From contig DYFA01000016.1 of the NCBI GenBank assembly GCA_020725425.1, positions 62,001 through 126,000 on the forward strand: DNA of 64,000 nt, in the 5' to 3' direction. This document shows positions 32,894-42,047 of this stretch, piece after piece. The position numbers and the translations under genes were made by a program. This stretch comes from Aneurinibacillus sp. Lineage in GTDB: Bacteria; Bacillota; UBA5301; DYFA01. The first letter of the stretch is position 1; each line of letters opens with the position of its first letter. Under the pieces are notes generated by a model that had not been told where the DNA came from, searched no databases, and saw only the letters and a program-made list of their open reading frames with translations.

Positions 32894-33986
32894 CGCCGAA
32901 CGCCTGGCTTTCGCCTTCGACCTCCAACGCTTCGCCGGCGAGCGCACCGAGCCCGCTACCCCCAAGCGTCGGGAGGAGGCCAGGAAGAAAGGGCAGGTCC
33001 CCCGGTCCCACGAACTGGTCACCGCCGGAGTGCTGGCATCCGTCTTCTTTCTCCTGCATCAGGCGGGGCCGGGCCTGCTGGACCGGCTGGCGACCTACGT
33101 AGCGGCGTCGCTCGAGGCTGCCGCTGTGGGTGAGGTGACCGACGGGCAGGTCATGGCCTGGTATTTCCAGACGGCCGTCTTTTTCCTGACGACCGTCGCC
33201 CCGCTGTTCCTGGTGGCCCTCGGCACCGGTCTGATCCTCAACTACATGCAGGTGGGCTTCCTCTTCACCGCTGCCCCGCTGGTGCCGGACCTCAACAAAC
33301 TCAACCCCGGTCGTGGGCTGCAGCGGTTGTTCAGCCGGCACGCGCTGGTGGAGCTGGCGAAATCCCTGGCCAAGGTGGTGTTGATCGCCTGGGCGGCCTA
33401 CGGCGCTGCCCGGCCGGCCTTCGACCTCATCCTGGGGCTCAACCAGACCGAGGTGGGGGAGGTCTTTCCCACCCTGGAGACATTGGTCTACCGGGTCGGG
33501 CTCCGGGTGGCGACGGCTCTGTTCGTTCTGGCGGTGCTGGACTACGCCTACCAGCGGTGGGACTACAACCGGGGTCTGCGCATGTCGAAGCAGGAAGTGA
33601 AGGACGAACTGAAACAGCAGGAGGGGGACCCGCACGTCAAGGGGCAGATCAAAGCCCGGATGCGCCAGATGGCGATGCGCCGGATGATGCAGCGGGTGCC
33701 CCAGGCGGACGTGGTCATCACCAACCCCACCCACCTGGCCGTGGCGCTCGAGTACGACGCCAAGACGATGGACGCCCCCGAGATCGTGGCGATGGGGGCA
33801 GACTACGTGGCTCAGCGGATCAGGGAGATCGCCCAGGCGAACGAGGTGCCGATCGTCGAGAATCCGCCTCTGGCTCGGGCGCTCTGGGCGACAGGCGAGA
33901 TCGGACAGGCCGTGCCGGTCGACCTCTATCAGGCGGTGGCGGAGGTGTTGGCCTTCGTCTACCGCCTCCGTCGGCGGCGCGCGTGA
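32883..33986 (+). CDS. flhB: Flagellar export switch protein FlhB
   Basis: 367 residues. FlhB sets substrate specificity and self-cleaves at N281-P282 within NPTH (residues 281-284), which is intact. The N-terminal cytoplasmic tag ERTEPATPKRREEARKKGQVPRS precedes four membrane helices and the C-terminal autoprotease domain (VPQADVVITNPTHLAVALEY). TTG 32883 is inferred from family start LAVDAERL and the fliR overlap; the SD AAAGGGGG fits. Confidence 0.97.
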   Translation: MAVDAERLAFAFDLQRFAGERTEPATPKRREEARKKGQVPRSHELVTAGVLASVFFLLHQAGPGLLDRLATYVAASLEAAAVGEVTDGQVMAWYFQTAVFFLTTVAPLFLVALGTGLILNYMQVGFLFTAAPLVPDLNKLNPGRGLQRLFSRHALVELAKSLAKVVLIAWAAYGAARPAFDLILGLNQTEVGEVFPTLETLVYRVGLRVATALFVLAVLDYAYQRWDYNRGLRMSKQEVKDELKQQEGDPHVKGQIKARMRQMAMRRMMQRVPQADVVITNPTHLAVALEYDAKTMDAPEIVAMGADYVAQRIREIAQANEVPIVENPPLARALWATGEIGQAVPVDLYQAVAEVLAFVYRLRRRRA

Positions 33987-34000
33987 GGAGGATGCGGTAG

Positions 34001-36079
34001 ATGGCCCAGGGGGCGACGGGAATATCCCTCGGGAGCCGGGCGAACGACCTGTGGGTGCTTCTCGGCGTTGTGGCGATTATCATGATGCTGGTGCTTCCGG
34101 TGCCGCCAGCCCTGATCGACCTGCTCCTGGCGGTCAACATCGCCGTCTCGCTCGTCGTTCTGCTCGTGGCCATGAACGTCCAGCGGCCGATCGACTTTTC
34201 GACCTTTCCGTCCGTCCTCCTGGTCATCACCCTTTTCCGACTCTCCCTGAACATCGCCTCCACCCGCCAGATCCTGCTCCACGGCTACGCCGGGCAGATC
34301 ATCTACGCCTTCGGCAACTTCGTCGTGGGCGGGAACTACGTGGTGGGGTTCGTGGTCTTCCTGATCCTCGTGGTCATCCAGTTCGTGGTGATCACCCGCG
34401 GCGCCGAGCGGGTGGCAGAGGTGGCGGCCCGCTTCACCCTGGACGCCATGCCCGGCAAACAGATGGCGATCGACGCCGACCTGAACGCCGGAACGATCAC
34501 CGAAGCCGAGGCCCGCCAGCGGCGAAAGGACATCCAGCGGGAGGCGGACTTCTACGGGGCCATGGACGGCGCGGCCAAGTTCGTCAAGGGGGACGCCATC
34601 GCCGCGATCATCATCGTGATCATCAACACGCTGGGGGGCTTTCTCATCGGGATGTGGCAGAAGGGGTTGCCCCTGGTCGGCGCGCTCCAGCGGTACACCC
34701 TGCTTAGTGTGGGTGATGGGTTGGTCGCACAGGTGCCGGCCCTGATGGTTTCGGTGGGGACAGGCATCATCGTCACCCGGGCCGCCGCGGCGGACAACCT
34801 GGCGAAGGACGTGGCCCGCCAGCTTTTCTCCCAGCCCGGCACCTTGGCCGCGGGGGCCGGGATCCTGGCGCTCTTCTCCCTTGTCCCGGGCTTTCCTCCG
34901 GTGCCCTTCCTGGCCCTGGCAGGCCTCTTCGGTTACCTGGCCTACTCCCTCCACCAGGAGTTGCGGCGGTCCGAGGCGGCCGCCCGGGAGCAGGAACGCA
35001 CCGCTGAACTGGAGGCGGCCAAGAAGCCGGAGAACGTGCTTTCCCTGCTGGCGGTAGACCCGATCGAGCTGGAGATCGGCTACGGGCTGATTCCCCTGGT
35101 CGACCCGGGCCAGGGGGGCGACCTGTTTGACCGGGTCACGCTTATCCGGCGCCAGATGGCCCTCGATCTGGGAGTGGTCATCCCGGCCATCCGAGTGCGG
35201 GACAACATGCAGTTAAAGCCCGGCGGATACGTGATCAAGGTTAAAGGAGTGGAAGTCGGCCGCGGCGAATTGAGCACTAATCATTTCCTCGCTATGGATG
35301 CGGGAACGGCGAGTGCGCCCATCGAGGGGGTGCCCACGACCGAGCCGGCTTTCGGCCTTCCGGCCGTCTGGATCGAGGCAAACCGGCGGGAACAGGCGGA
35401 GATGACCGGCTATACGGTAGTGGATCCACCTTCGGTGCTGGCGACTCACCTGACGGAGATCATCCGGACCAACGCCCACAACCTCCTGGGCCGCCAGGAA
35501 GTAAAAACGCTGATCGACGGGGTCAAAGAGACCTATCCGGCGGTCGTCGAAGAGTTGATGCCCGACCTGCTCAGCCTGGGAGAGGTGCAGAAGGTCCTTC
35601 AGAACCTCCTGCGCGAGGGGGTGTCGATCCGCAACCTGGTGACTATCCTTGAGACGCTGGCCGACTTCGCCCGAGTGACGAAGGACGTCGATGCGCTGAG
35701 CGAGTTTGTGCGGCAGGCGCTGGGGCGGCAGATCTGCGCCGGCCTGAGCGATCCGGACGGGCGCCTGTACGTCGTGACGCTGGACCCGTCGGTCGAAGAC
35801 ACCTTGACTGGCGCCGTCCAACGGACCGAGCAGGGCATATACCTCTCGCTCGAACCTGGTTGGGCGCAGCGCCTCCTGAGCCGAACGGCAGCGGAGCTGG
35901 AGAAGCTCACGGCCGGAGGACACAACCCGGTTCTCCTGTGCGGAGCCACTGTTCGTCCGCACGTCCGGCGGCTGGTGGAGCGGGTATCGCCGAAGGTGAG
36001 CGTGTTGTCGTACAACGAGGTGCCGCCCGGCACTGAGGTAGAAGCGGTGGGGACGGTGACGCTGGCCCATGAGGGTTAA
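34001..36079 (+). CDS. flhA: Flagellar export gate protein FlhA
   Basis: 692 residues. FlhA has about eight N-terminal membrane helices (to about residue 320) with the conserved FHIPEP signature region (LFRLSLNIASTRQILL; ITRGAERVAEVAARFTLDAMPGKQ) and a C-terminal cytoplasmic ring domain that docks chaperone-substrate complexes. It channels protons and subunits for export. ATG 34001 follows GAGGAGG. The stop overlaps flhF by 11 bases. Confidence 0.97.
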   Translation: MAQGATGISLGSRANDLWVLLGVVAIIMMLVLPVPPALIDLLLAVNIAVSLVVLLVAMNVQRPIDFSTFPSVLLVITLFRLSLNIASTRQILLHGYAGQIIYAFGNFVVGGNYVVGFVVFLILVVIQFVVITRGAERVAEVAARFTLDAMPGKQMAIDADLNAGTITEAEARQRRKDIQREADFYGAMDGAAKFVKGDAIAAIIIVIINTLGGFLIGMWQKGLPLVGALQRYTLLSVGDGLVAQVPALMVSVGTGIIVTRAAAADNLAKDVARQLFSQPGTLAAGAGILALFSLVPGFPPVPFLALAGLFGYLAYSLHQELRRSEAAAREQERTAELEAAKKPENVLSLLAVDPIELEIGYGLIPLVDPGQGGDLFDRVTLIRRQMALDLGVVIPAIRVRDNMQLKPGGYVIKVKGVEVGRGELSTNHFLAMDAGTASAPIEGVPTTEPAFGLPAVWIEANRREQAEMTGYTVVDPPSVLATHLTEIIRTNAHNLLGRQEVKTLIDGVKETYPAVVEELMPDLLSLGEVQKVLQNLLREGVSIRNLVTILETLADFARVTKDVDALSEFVRQALGRQICAGLSDPDGRLYVVTLDPSVEDTLTGAVQRTEQGIYLSLEPGWAQRLLSRTAAELEKLTAGGHNPVLLCGATVRPHVRRLVERVSPKVSVLSYNEVPPGTEVEAVGTVTLAHEG

Positions 36080-37520
36080 ACGCTACGAAGCCGAGTCGAT
36101 GCAGGAAGCGATCATGAAGGTCCGGGCGGAACTCGGGCGGGACGCGGTCATCCTGCACTCGAAGAAGTTCCGGCGGGGCGGAGCGTTCGGCCTCTTCGGG
36201 CGCCCGATGTACGAAGTGATCGCGGCCGTGGACCTCCCCGGCGAAGCTGGCGCCAAGGAGAAGCAAGCCGAGGAGGCGCTGGCGAGGGTGACAGCCGAGG
36301 GCGGGCTGGCGGTCGGGCAGAGCGTCGTCGCCCCGGCTGCGGCGGCCGTCCGGCGCCACCCAGGTCCGGAGCCGGTCAGGGTTGCCGAGGCCGGCCCAGC
36401 GATCACCGAGCGGCGGGCCTTGCCTGCGGCCCCGGTGGCCCGCCCACAGGTGCAGGTAGGCAGGGTTACGGTTCCCGTCGCCCCGATCGAGCAGACGGCG
36501 GCCCAGGTGGCCCCCATGCCTGTCCGCGCTGCCGTTCCGACCCGTGAGGCGGCCCCGCCGACCGAGGTGGAGGAGGCGAGCGATCTGCCGCCGCCCGCAG
36601 CGGTCGCCGCCGGAACGGAAACGGTCGCCACGCCGGTGCTCGCCGAAGAACTGGCAGGCTTGCGGCGCATGATCCATGAGCTCTCCTCGCAGCTGGCCGC
36701 GAAGGGGTCGGAGGTGACCGTGGCCCGGGGCTGGGAGGAGCTCCGCAGCCACCTGGTGCAGGAGGAGCTTCTACCTGAGTATCTCGACGAGATCGAGGCG
36801 GAGGTCTTCCGGGCTTGCAGCCTGGAGGAGTTGCAAGACCGGGCCCGGGTGACGGAAGTCGTGCGACGGTACTTTCTCAAACACTTCATGGTGGAGCGGC
36901 GCAAGGCGGAGCGGCCTTCGTCCCGGCGCCTGATCGCGCTGGTCGGCCCCACCGGAGTCGGCAAAACTACCACGGTGGCCAAGCTTGCGGCACAGTACAC
37001 CCTCTTCGGCAACCGGTCGGTGGGACTGCTGACCGTGGACACCTACCGGATCGCCGCGGTGGACCAGTTGAAGACCTACGCCGAGATCATCAACATCCCG
37101 GTGGAGGTCGCCTTCTCCCCGGAGGAGGTCAAGGAGGCGCTGGCCCGCCTGGCGGACCGGGAGATCGTCCTGATGGATACGGCCGGGCGGAGCCAGAAGA
37201 ACGACGCCCAGATGTCTGAATTGCGGGCGTATCTGGCGGCCGCCCAGCCGGACGAGGTTCACCTGGTGCTCGCCACGACCACCAAGCAGCGCGATCTCGA
37301 CGACTGCCTGGCCCAGTTCCGCGGAACCGGGTACCAGCAGTTGATCTTCACGAAGCTGGACGAGACGGATACCTATGGGGCGATCTTTAACTGCTCCCGA
37401 AAGGCGCGGTGCCCGATCACCTACCTGACTTTCGGGCAGAACGTGCCTGATGACATCGAAGAGGCGAGCCATGAGCGCCTCGCCGGCCTGCTTTTGGGAA
37501 CGGAGGCGTGGGGTCAATGA
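36069..37520 (+). CDS. flhF: Flagellar placement GTPase FlhF
   Basis: 483 residues. FlhF is an SRP-type GTPase that positions new basal bodies. The N-terminal basic B domain starts RVKRYEAESMQEAIMKV and is followed by a long Pro/Ala/Val linker (about residues 80-210), then N and G domains with P-loop GPTGVGKTTT (about residues 293-301), DTAGRSQKN and TKLDET. ATG 36069 overlaps flhA. Its stop overlaps the flhG ATG by 4 bases, pairing GTPase and activator. Confidence 0.96.
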   Translation: MRVKRYEAESMQEAIMKVRAELGRDAVILHSKKFRRGGAFGLFGRPMYEVIAAVDLPGEAGAKEKQAEEALARVTAEGGLAVGQSVVAPAAAAVRRHPGPEPVRVAEAGPAITERRALPAAPVARPQVQVGRVTVPVAPIEQTAAQVAPMPVRAAVPTREAAPPTEVEEASDLPPPAAVAAGTETVATPVLAEELAGLRRMIHELSSQLAAKGSEVTVARGWEELRSHLVQEELLPEYLDEIEAEVFRACSLEELQDRARVTEVVRRYFLKHFMVERRKAERPSSRRLIALVGPTGVGKTTTVAKLAAQYTLFGNRSVGLLTVDTYRIAAVDQLKTYAEIINIPVEVAFSPEEVKEALARLADREIVLMDTAGRSQKNDAQMSELRAYLAAAQPDEVHLVLATTTKQRDLDDCLAQFRGTGYQQLIFTKLDETDTYGAIFNCSRKARCPITYLTFGQNVPDDIEEASHERLAGLLLGTEAWGQ

Positions 37521-38449
37521 GCGTCAACGTCGAATCCGTGCCGCGGGATCAGGCGGAGAAGCTCCGCCAACTGATGGCGGGCCGGGAAGAGCGCCGGCCG
37601 CGGCTCCTCGGCCGCCCGGGGCAACTGCTGGCGGAGCCGGAGAAGGCTCCCCGGACGCGGGTGCTCACGGTCGCCAGCGGCAAGGGCGGAGTCGGCAAGA
37701 CCAACCTGGTGGTGAACCTCGGGATCGCCCTGGCCCAGCGTGGCCTCCGGGTGGGAATCCTCGACGCCGACCTCGGCCTTGCCAACATCGACATCGTCCT
37801 GGGTATGGTCCCCCCGTACAACCTGGTGCACGTGTTGCGGGGCGAGAAAGCCCTCACCGAGATCATGGTGCGGGGGCCGGAGGGAGTCCAGGTCTTCGCG
37901 GGCGGCTCCGGCGTGTACGAATTGGCGAACGTGGCCCAGTGGCACCTGGACCGGTTCATTGCCGGCCTGCGGGAGCTGGACGGGGAGATGGACATCTGCC
38001 TGATCGACACCGGGGCAGGCGTCGGGCGCCAAGTCATGAGCTTCGTCGACGCGGCCCAGGAGGCGGTGATCATCACCACCCCCGAGCCGACTGCCGTGAC
38101 CGACGCTTACGGCCTGGTCAAGATGTTGTCCCTGCACAACCAGGAAGCGACGGTCCGGATCGTGGTCAACATGGTGGAGAGCCAGGCAGAAGGCAAGGCT
38201 GTCTTCGAGCGGCTGCGGGCGGTCAGCCACCGCTTCCTCGGCCTGGACATCGAGTACCTCGGCAGCGTGGAACGGGACGGAGTAGTGGCCAAGGCCGTGC
38301 GCGACCAGCGCCCCTTTATGATCAGCAACCCCCATTCCCGTGCGGCCCAGGCCATCCAGCGGCTGGCGGACGTCTTGACTGCCCGTCCCCCGGCCCGGCC
38401 CCAGGGGCTCGGAGGAATTTTCCAGAAAATGCTGCGGCTCAGCCGGTGA
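37517..38449 (+). CDS. flhG: MinD-like ATPase FlhG (YlxH)
   Basis: 310 residues. FlhG limits flagellar number and activates FlhF. The N-terminal activator peptide DQAEKLR (residues 11-17) fits the DQAxxLR rule for FlhF stimulation. A deviant Walker A GKGGVGKT (residues 55-62), LDADLGLANID, and a C-terminal basic amphipathic helix (GGIFQKMLRLSR) complete a MinD-like membrane-switching ATPase. ATG 37517 forms an ATGA overlap with the flhF stop; GTG 37508 is possible but further from the family start. Confidence 0.95.
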   Translation: MSVNVESVPRDQAEKLRQLMAGREERRPRLLGRPGQLLAEPEKAPRTRVLTVASGKGGVGKTNLVVNLGIALAQRGLRVGILDADLGLANIDIVLGMVPPYNLVHVLRGEKALTEIMVRGPEGVQVFAGGSGVYELANVAQWHLDRFIAGLRELDGEMDICLIDTGAGVGRQVMSFVDAAQEAVIITTPEPTAVTDAYGLVKMLSLHNQEATVRIVVNMVESQAEGKAVFERLRAVSHRFLGLDIEYLGSVERDGVVAKAVRDQRPFMISNPHSRAAQAIQRLADVLTARPPARPQGLGGIFQKMLRLSR

Positions 38450-38461
38450 AGAGGTGGCAGG

Positions 38462-39088
38462 ATGCGAGACTTGAGCGCCATCGAACTGGACGCATTAAAA
38501 GAGGTGGGTACGGTCGGAGCGGGAAACGCGGCTACGGTGCTCTCTTCCCTGCTGGGACAGCGGGTCCCGATGACGGTGCCGGAGGCGCGGCTCTTGCCGA
38601 TCTCCATGGTGCCTGACGTGGTGGGAGGGGCCGAAGCGGAAGTCGTCGGTGTCTGCCTGAGTGTGACCGGCGATGCCCCCGCGGCAATTCTCTTCCTTCT
38701 CCTGCTCCACGACGGGCAGAAGCTGGTCCGGCAGCTTTTGGGCGGGGCCGCCCCGGAGCAGATCACGTTCAACGAGTTTGAGCGGTCGGCCTTGGGGGAG
38801 GTCACCAATATCCTCAGCGGGGCGTATCTTCAGGCGCTCAGCGAATTCACCGGCCTGTCCTTTGCTCCGAGCCCTCCGGCGTTCGCTCACGACATGGCGG
38901 GGGCGCTCTTGGACACGGTCTTTGCGGAAATCGGACAGGTCGGCGATTATGCCCTGTTGATCGATACGGAGTTCATGACGGGGGATCAGGGGGTCAAGGG
39001 TCATTTCTTCCTGGTGCCTGACCCAGAGGGACTCACCACGATTCTTCAGGCGCTGGGAGTGAGAGAATGGAGACCCCGGGAGCTCTGA
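38462..39088 (+). CDS. cheC: Chemotaxis CheY-P phosphatase CheC, first active site altered
   Basis: 208 residues. CheC binds CheD and dephosphorylates CheY-P. Two pseudo-symmetric ExxN motifs are expected. The second is intact (E113, N116 in GEVTNILSGAY). In the first, KEVGTVGAGN, E14 is kept but the catalytic Asn position is T17 (codon ACG at 38510-38512). The rest of the fold (PDVVGGAEAEVVGV, FAEIGQVGDYALLIDTEF) is conserved. The fold and cheD neighbour make the identity safe, but one site is probably weak or inactive. ATG 38462 follows GAGGTGG. Confidence 0.93.
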   Translation: MRDLSAIELDALKEVGTVGAGNAATVLSSLLGQRVPMTVPEARLLPISMVPDVVGGAEAEVVGVCLSVTGDAPAAILFLLLLHDGQKLVRQLLGGAAPEQITFNEFERSALGEVTNILSGAYLQALSEFTGLSFAPSPPAFAHDMAGALLDTVFAEIGQVGDYALLIDTEFMTGDQGVKGHFFLVPDPEGLTTILQALGVREWRPREL

Positions 39089-39561
39089 TCCGGGTCGGAA
39101 TGGCAGAGTCGAGCGCCAGCAAAGCCCCAGCCACGCTGATCACCTCGGGACTGGGGTCGTGCATCGGGGTGGCGCTGTATGATCCGCTGGCGAAGGTGGG
39201 CGGGATGTGCCATGTGATGCTCCCGGACTCGTCTCAAGCCCGCGCCAGCGAAAACCGGGCGAAGTTCGCCGATACCGCGATCCCCGACATCCTGGAGCGG
39301 CTGGAGAGCCTGGGGGCGCGGCGGGAGCGGTTAGTGGTCAAGGTCGCCGGAGGGGCCCAGATGTTCAACTTCGGCCGGGGGGACGACCGGTTCGCCATCG
39401 GGCGGCGGAACGCCGAGGCGGTGCGGTCAGCGCTGAAGCAGGCAGGGCTGCGCATCGCGGCCGAGGACACCGGTGGGAGCCACGGGCGGACGATGATCTT
39501 CGACGTGAGCAGCGGCAGAGTCTTCATCCGCACGATCGAGGGCGGCGAGGCAGAACTCTGA
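39067..39561 (+). CDS. cheD: Chemoreceptor glutamine deamidase CheD
   Basis: 164 residues. CheD deamidates receptor glutamines and binds CheC. The catalytic triad has the expected spacing: T26, C32 (SGLGSCIGVALYD) and H49 (GGMCHVMLPDS). Other conserved blocks are KVAGGAQMF, IGRRNAEAVR and DTGGSHGRT. ATG 39067 lies inside cheC, a 22-base overlap that suggests coupling of the two partners. The receptors it modifies are not in this window. Confidence 0.97.
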   Translation: METPGALIRVGMAESSASKAPATLITSGLGSCIGVALYDPLAKVGGMCHVMLPDSSQARASENRAKFADTAIPDILERLESLGARRERLVVKVAGGAQMFNFGRGDDRFAIGRRNAEAVRSALKQAGLRIAAEDTGGSHGRTMIFDVSSGRVFIRTIEGGEAEL

Positions 39562-39577
39562 CCGAAGGGGTGCCGCA

Positions 39578-40387
39578 ATGGCCCGACAGGGCGCAACGGT
39601 TCGCACAAGCGACATCGACGGAGCCTGGAAGGCGTTCAAGCGCACGGGTGACCGTGCGGCGCGGGAAACCCTGATTCTTCACTACGCGCCGCTCGTGAAG
39701 TACGTGGCCGGACGGTTGGCAGTGGCTCTGCCGGCCACCGTAGAGTTCGACGACCTGATCAGCTGCGGGACGTTCGGGCTGATCGACGCGGTCGAGAAGT
39801 TCGAGCCGGCTCGCGGGGTGAAGTTCGAGACGTACGCCTTGGCCCGGATCCGCGGGGCAATCATCGACGGGCTCCGCCTGGCGGACTGGGTGCCGCGCTC
39901 CCTGCGCCAAAAGGCCCGCGAGTTTGAGACGGCAGCGCAACGCCTGGAAAGCCGCCTAGGGCGGGCGGCGACCGACGCGGAGCTGGCGGCGGCGCTGGGG
40001 CTTTCGCTTGACGAGTATCACAGTCTCGTCTCCGAGTTGGCCTGCACCACCCTGAGCTCGCTCGATGAGGTCTGGCGCGGGGACGAGGAGGGCAACGAAG
40101 GGGTGCGGCTGGTGGATGGCCTGGCGGACGAGGCGGCGGCCGACCCGCTGACCAGCGCGGAGTTCACTGAGTTGAAGCGGGCCCTGGGCGAGGCGATCGA
40201 CCAGCTTCCTGAGCGGGAACGCCTGGTCATTGCATTGTACTACCGGGAAGGTCTGACGCTCAAGGAGATCGGTCGGGTCCTGGACGTCACAGAGGCGCGG
40301 GTGTCCCAGATCCACACGAAGGCGATTCTCCGCCTGCGCGGGAAGCTGGCCCGGTGGCGGGAGGATCGGCCGGTGCGAGCGGGGTGA
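39578..40387 (+). CDS. sigD: Flagellar sigma factor SigD/FliA (sigma-28)
   Basis: 269 residues. It directs transcription of late flagellar and chemotaxis genes. Region 2 contains LVKYVAGRLAVALPATVEFDDLISCGTFGLIDA and KFETYALARIRGAIIDGLR with DWVPRSLRQKA, the sigma-28 signature; region 4 contains LPERERLVIALYYREGLTLKEIGRVLDVTEARVSQIHTKAI. No flgM anti-sigma gene is adjacent. ATG 39578 follows CGAAGGGG. Confidence 0.96.
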   Translation: MARQGATVRTSDIDGAWKAFKRTGDRAARETLILHYAPLVKYVAGRLAVALPATVEFDDLISCGTFGLIDAVEKFEPARGVKFETYALARIRGAIIDGLRLADWVPRSLRQKAREFETAAQRLESRLGRAATDAELAAALGLSLDEYHSLVSELACTTLSSLDEVWRGDEEGNEGVRLVDGLADEAAADPLTSAEFTELKRALGEAIDQLPERERLVIALYYREGLTLKEIGRVLDVTEARVSQIHTKAILRLRGKLARWREDRPVRAG

Positions 40388-40391
40388 AACC

Positions 40392-42026
40392 GTGAGCGAT
40401 CCCACGAGCCAAGGCGTCGGAGGGCAGAGCCGGGACGGCGAGGTCAGAGTCAGTGTCCGGCCCGAAGGGGTGTTTCTCATCGTCACCCCACCTGAAGGTG
40501 CGGGCCATCCTGTGTCGCTACCCGCGGCGGAGCGGGCGCTGGCCCAGAAGGAGATCATCGACATCGACTGGGCGGCAGTCCACACCGCTCTCGAGGGCAA
40601 GAGCGGAACGCCCGTGCTGGTGGCGCCGCGTCATCCGTCGCTGGATCGGGACGCCGCGGTCGAAGTCGAGGTCGACCAGGATGAGATGGAGGCTTACCTG
40701 ATCATCCGACCGGCGCTGGGCGGTCGAAAGCTCACTGTCGCCCAGTTGGAACAGGCCTTGCAGGCGGCCGGGGTAGTGGAAGGAGTCAAGCGGGAGGTGC
40801 TGGAGGCGGCGGTGGTCGCCCAGGACACCGGGGGTCGGTTTCTGGTGGCGACCGGCCGCCCGCCGGTGAACGGCAACGACGGCTACATCGACTACCGCTT
40901 CTCGGTGACGGGTCCCACCCCACGCCCCTTGGAGCTGGAAGACGGCCGAGTCGATTACTACACCCTCCAGACGGTTCAGAACGTCAACGCCGGCCAAGTG
41001 CTGGCGGTGAGGGTGCCGCCGACCAACGGCCTGCCCGGCATTACAGTCCGGGGGCGGCCGCTGGGGGCGAAAGCCGGGCGCGACGTCCGGCTGCCCAAGG
41101 GGAAGAACACCGACGCCAATCCGGAATACCCGGACGAACTGATCGCCGTGATCGCCGGGCAGGTGACGATGATCGGCGGGAAGGTCAACGTCCTCCCGGT
41201 GTACGAGGTGCGGGGCGACGTCGACTTCAGCACCGGGAACATCGATTTCCAGGGGGGCGTCGTCGTCCATGGCAGTGTCACCAGCGGGTTCGTCATCAAG
41301 GCGACGGGCAACGTGGATGTCGGCGGCTCGGTGGAAGCGGCAACCATCCTGACCGACGGGGATGTGACGGTTCGCCGGGGAGTGCAGGGCGGTGACCGGG
41401 GAAGGCTGGTCGGAAAGAACATTCAGGCCAAGTTCATCCAAAACTGCCGGGTCGAGGCCGCCGGGGACGTCATCGTCGACGAGGCGCTGATGTACGCCGA
41501 CGTGTACTCCCAGGGCAAGGTGGAGGCCAGGGGAAGCAAGGGCCGGATTGTAGGCGGAGTCGTCCGGGCAGTGCGGGAGGTCAGCGCCCGGGTGATCGGC
41601 TCCAAGCTTGGCACCCATACGGAGATCATGGTCGGCATCAGTCCCGAGGTGCGGGCGGAGCTGGAGCGGGTCAGCCAGGAGCTGACGCAGCGCCAACGAC
41701 AGCTGGATGAGGTGGTAAAGAGCATCCGCCTGATCCAGGAGGCACTGGCGGCCGGGCGGCCGGTGCCCGGCTCCGACGGGGAGCGCCTCGGCAGACTCGT
41801 GGCGGCGATGAACCAGCTGAACGAGGCGGTGGAGAGGCTCCGGTACCGCCGCGAGGATCTGGAGGTCCTGGTCAACAACGCCGGCGTGGGGCTGGTGCGG
41901 GCGACGGAGACCGTCTTTCCCGGCGTGAAGATCACGATCGGCCCGTTGACCACGTTGGTGCAGGACGAGATAGCCAAGGCACTCTTCTACCTGGAGGGCG
42001 GGGAGATCCGGATAGGCTCAGCCTGA
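40392..42026 (+). CDS. FapA family (DUF342) polymer-forming-like protein
   Basis: 544 residues. The N-terminal domain contains the motif AYLIIRPALGGRKLTVAQLEQAL; the centre is a repetitive right-handed beta-helix (GDVDFSTGNIDFQGGVVVHGSVTSG, about residues 270-400) with short Gly-rich turns; the C-terminus is a coiled coil (about residues 415-490). DUF342/FapA genes are often linked to sigD in Bacillota, and related proteins affect flagellar assembly in Vibrio. Function here is unproven. GTG 40392 is four bases after sigD. Confidence 0.85.
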   Translation: MSDPTSQGVGGQSRDGEVRVSVRPEGVFLIVTPPEGAGHPVSLPAAERALAQKEIIDIDWAAVHTALEGKSGTPVLVAPRHPSLDRDAAVEVEVDQDEMEAYLIIRPALGGRKLTVAQLEQALQAAGVVEGVKREVLEAAVVAQDTGGRFLVATGRPPVNGNDGYIDYRFSVTGPTPRPLELEDGRVDYYTLQTVQNVNAGQVLAVRVPPTNGLPGITVRGRPLGAKAGRDVRLPKGKNTDANPEYPDELIAVIAGQVTMIGGKVNVLPVYEVRGDVDFSTGNIDFQGGVVVHGSVTSGFVIKATGNVDVGGSVEAATILTDGDVTVRRGVQGGDRGRLVGKNIQAKFIQNCRVEAAGDVIVDEALMYADVYSQGKVEARGSKGRIVGGVVRAVREVSARVIGSKLGTHTEIMVGISPEVRAELERVSQELTQRQRQLDEVVKSIRLIQEALAAGRPVPGSDGERLGRLVAAMNQLNEAVERLRYRREDLEVLVNNAGVGLVRATETVFPGVKITIGPLTTLVQDEIAKALFYLEGGEIRIGSA

Positions 42027-42047
42027 GCAGGGCAGGGGGAAGGACCC

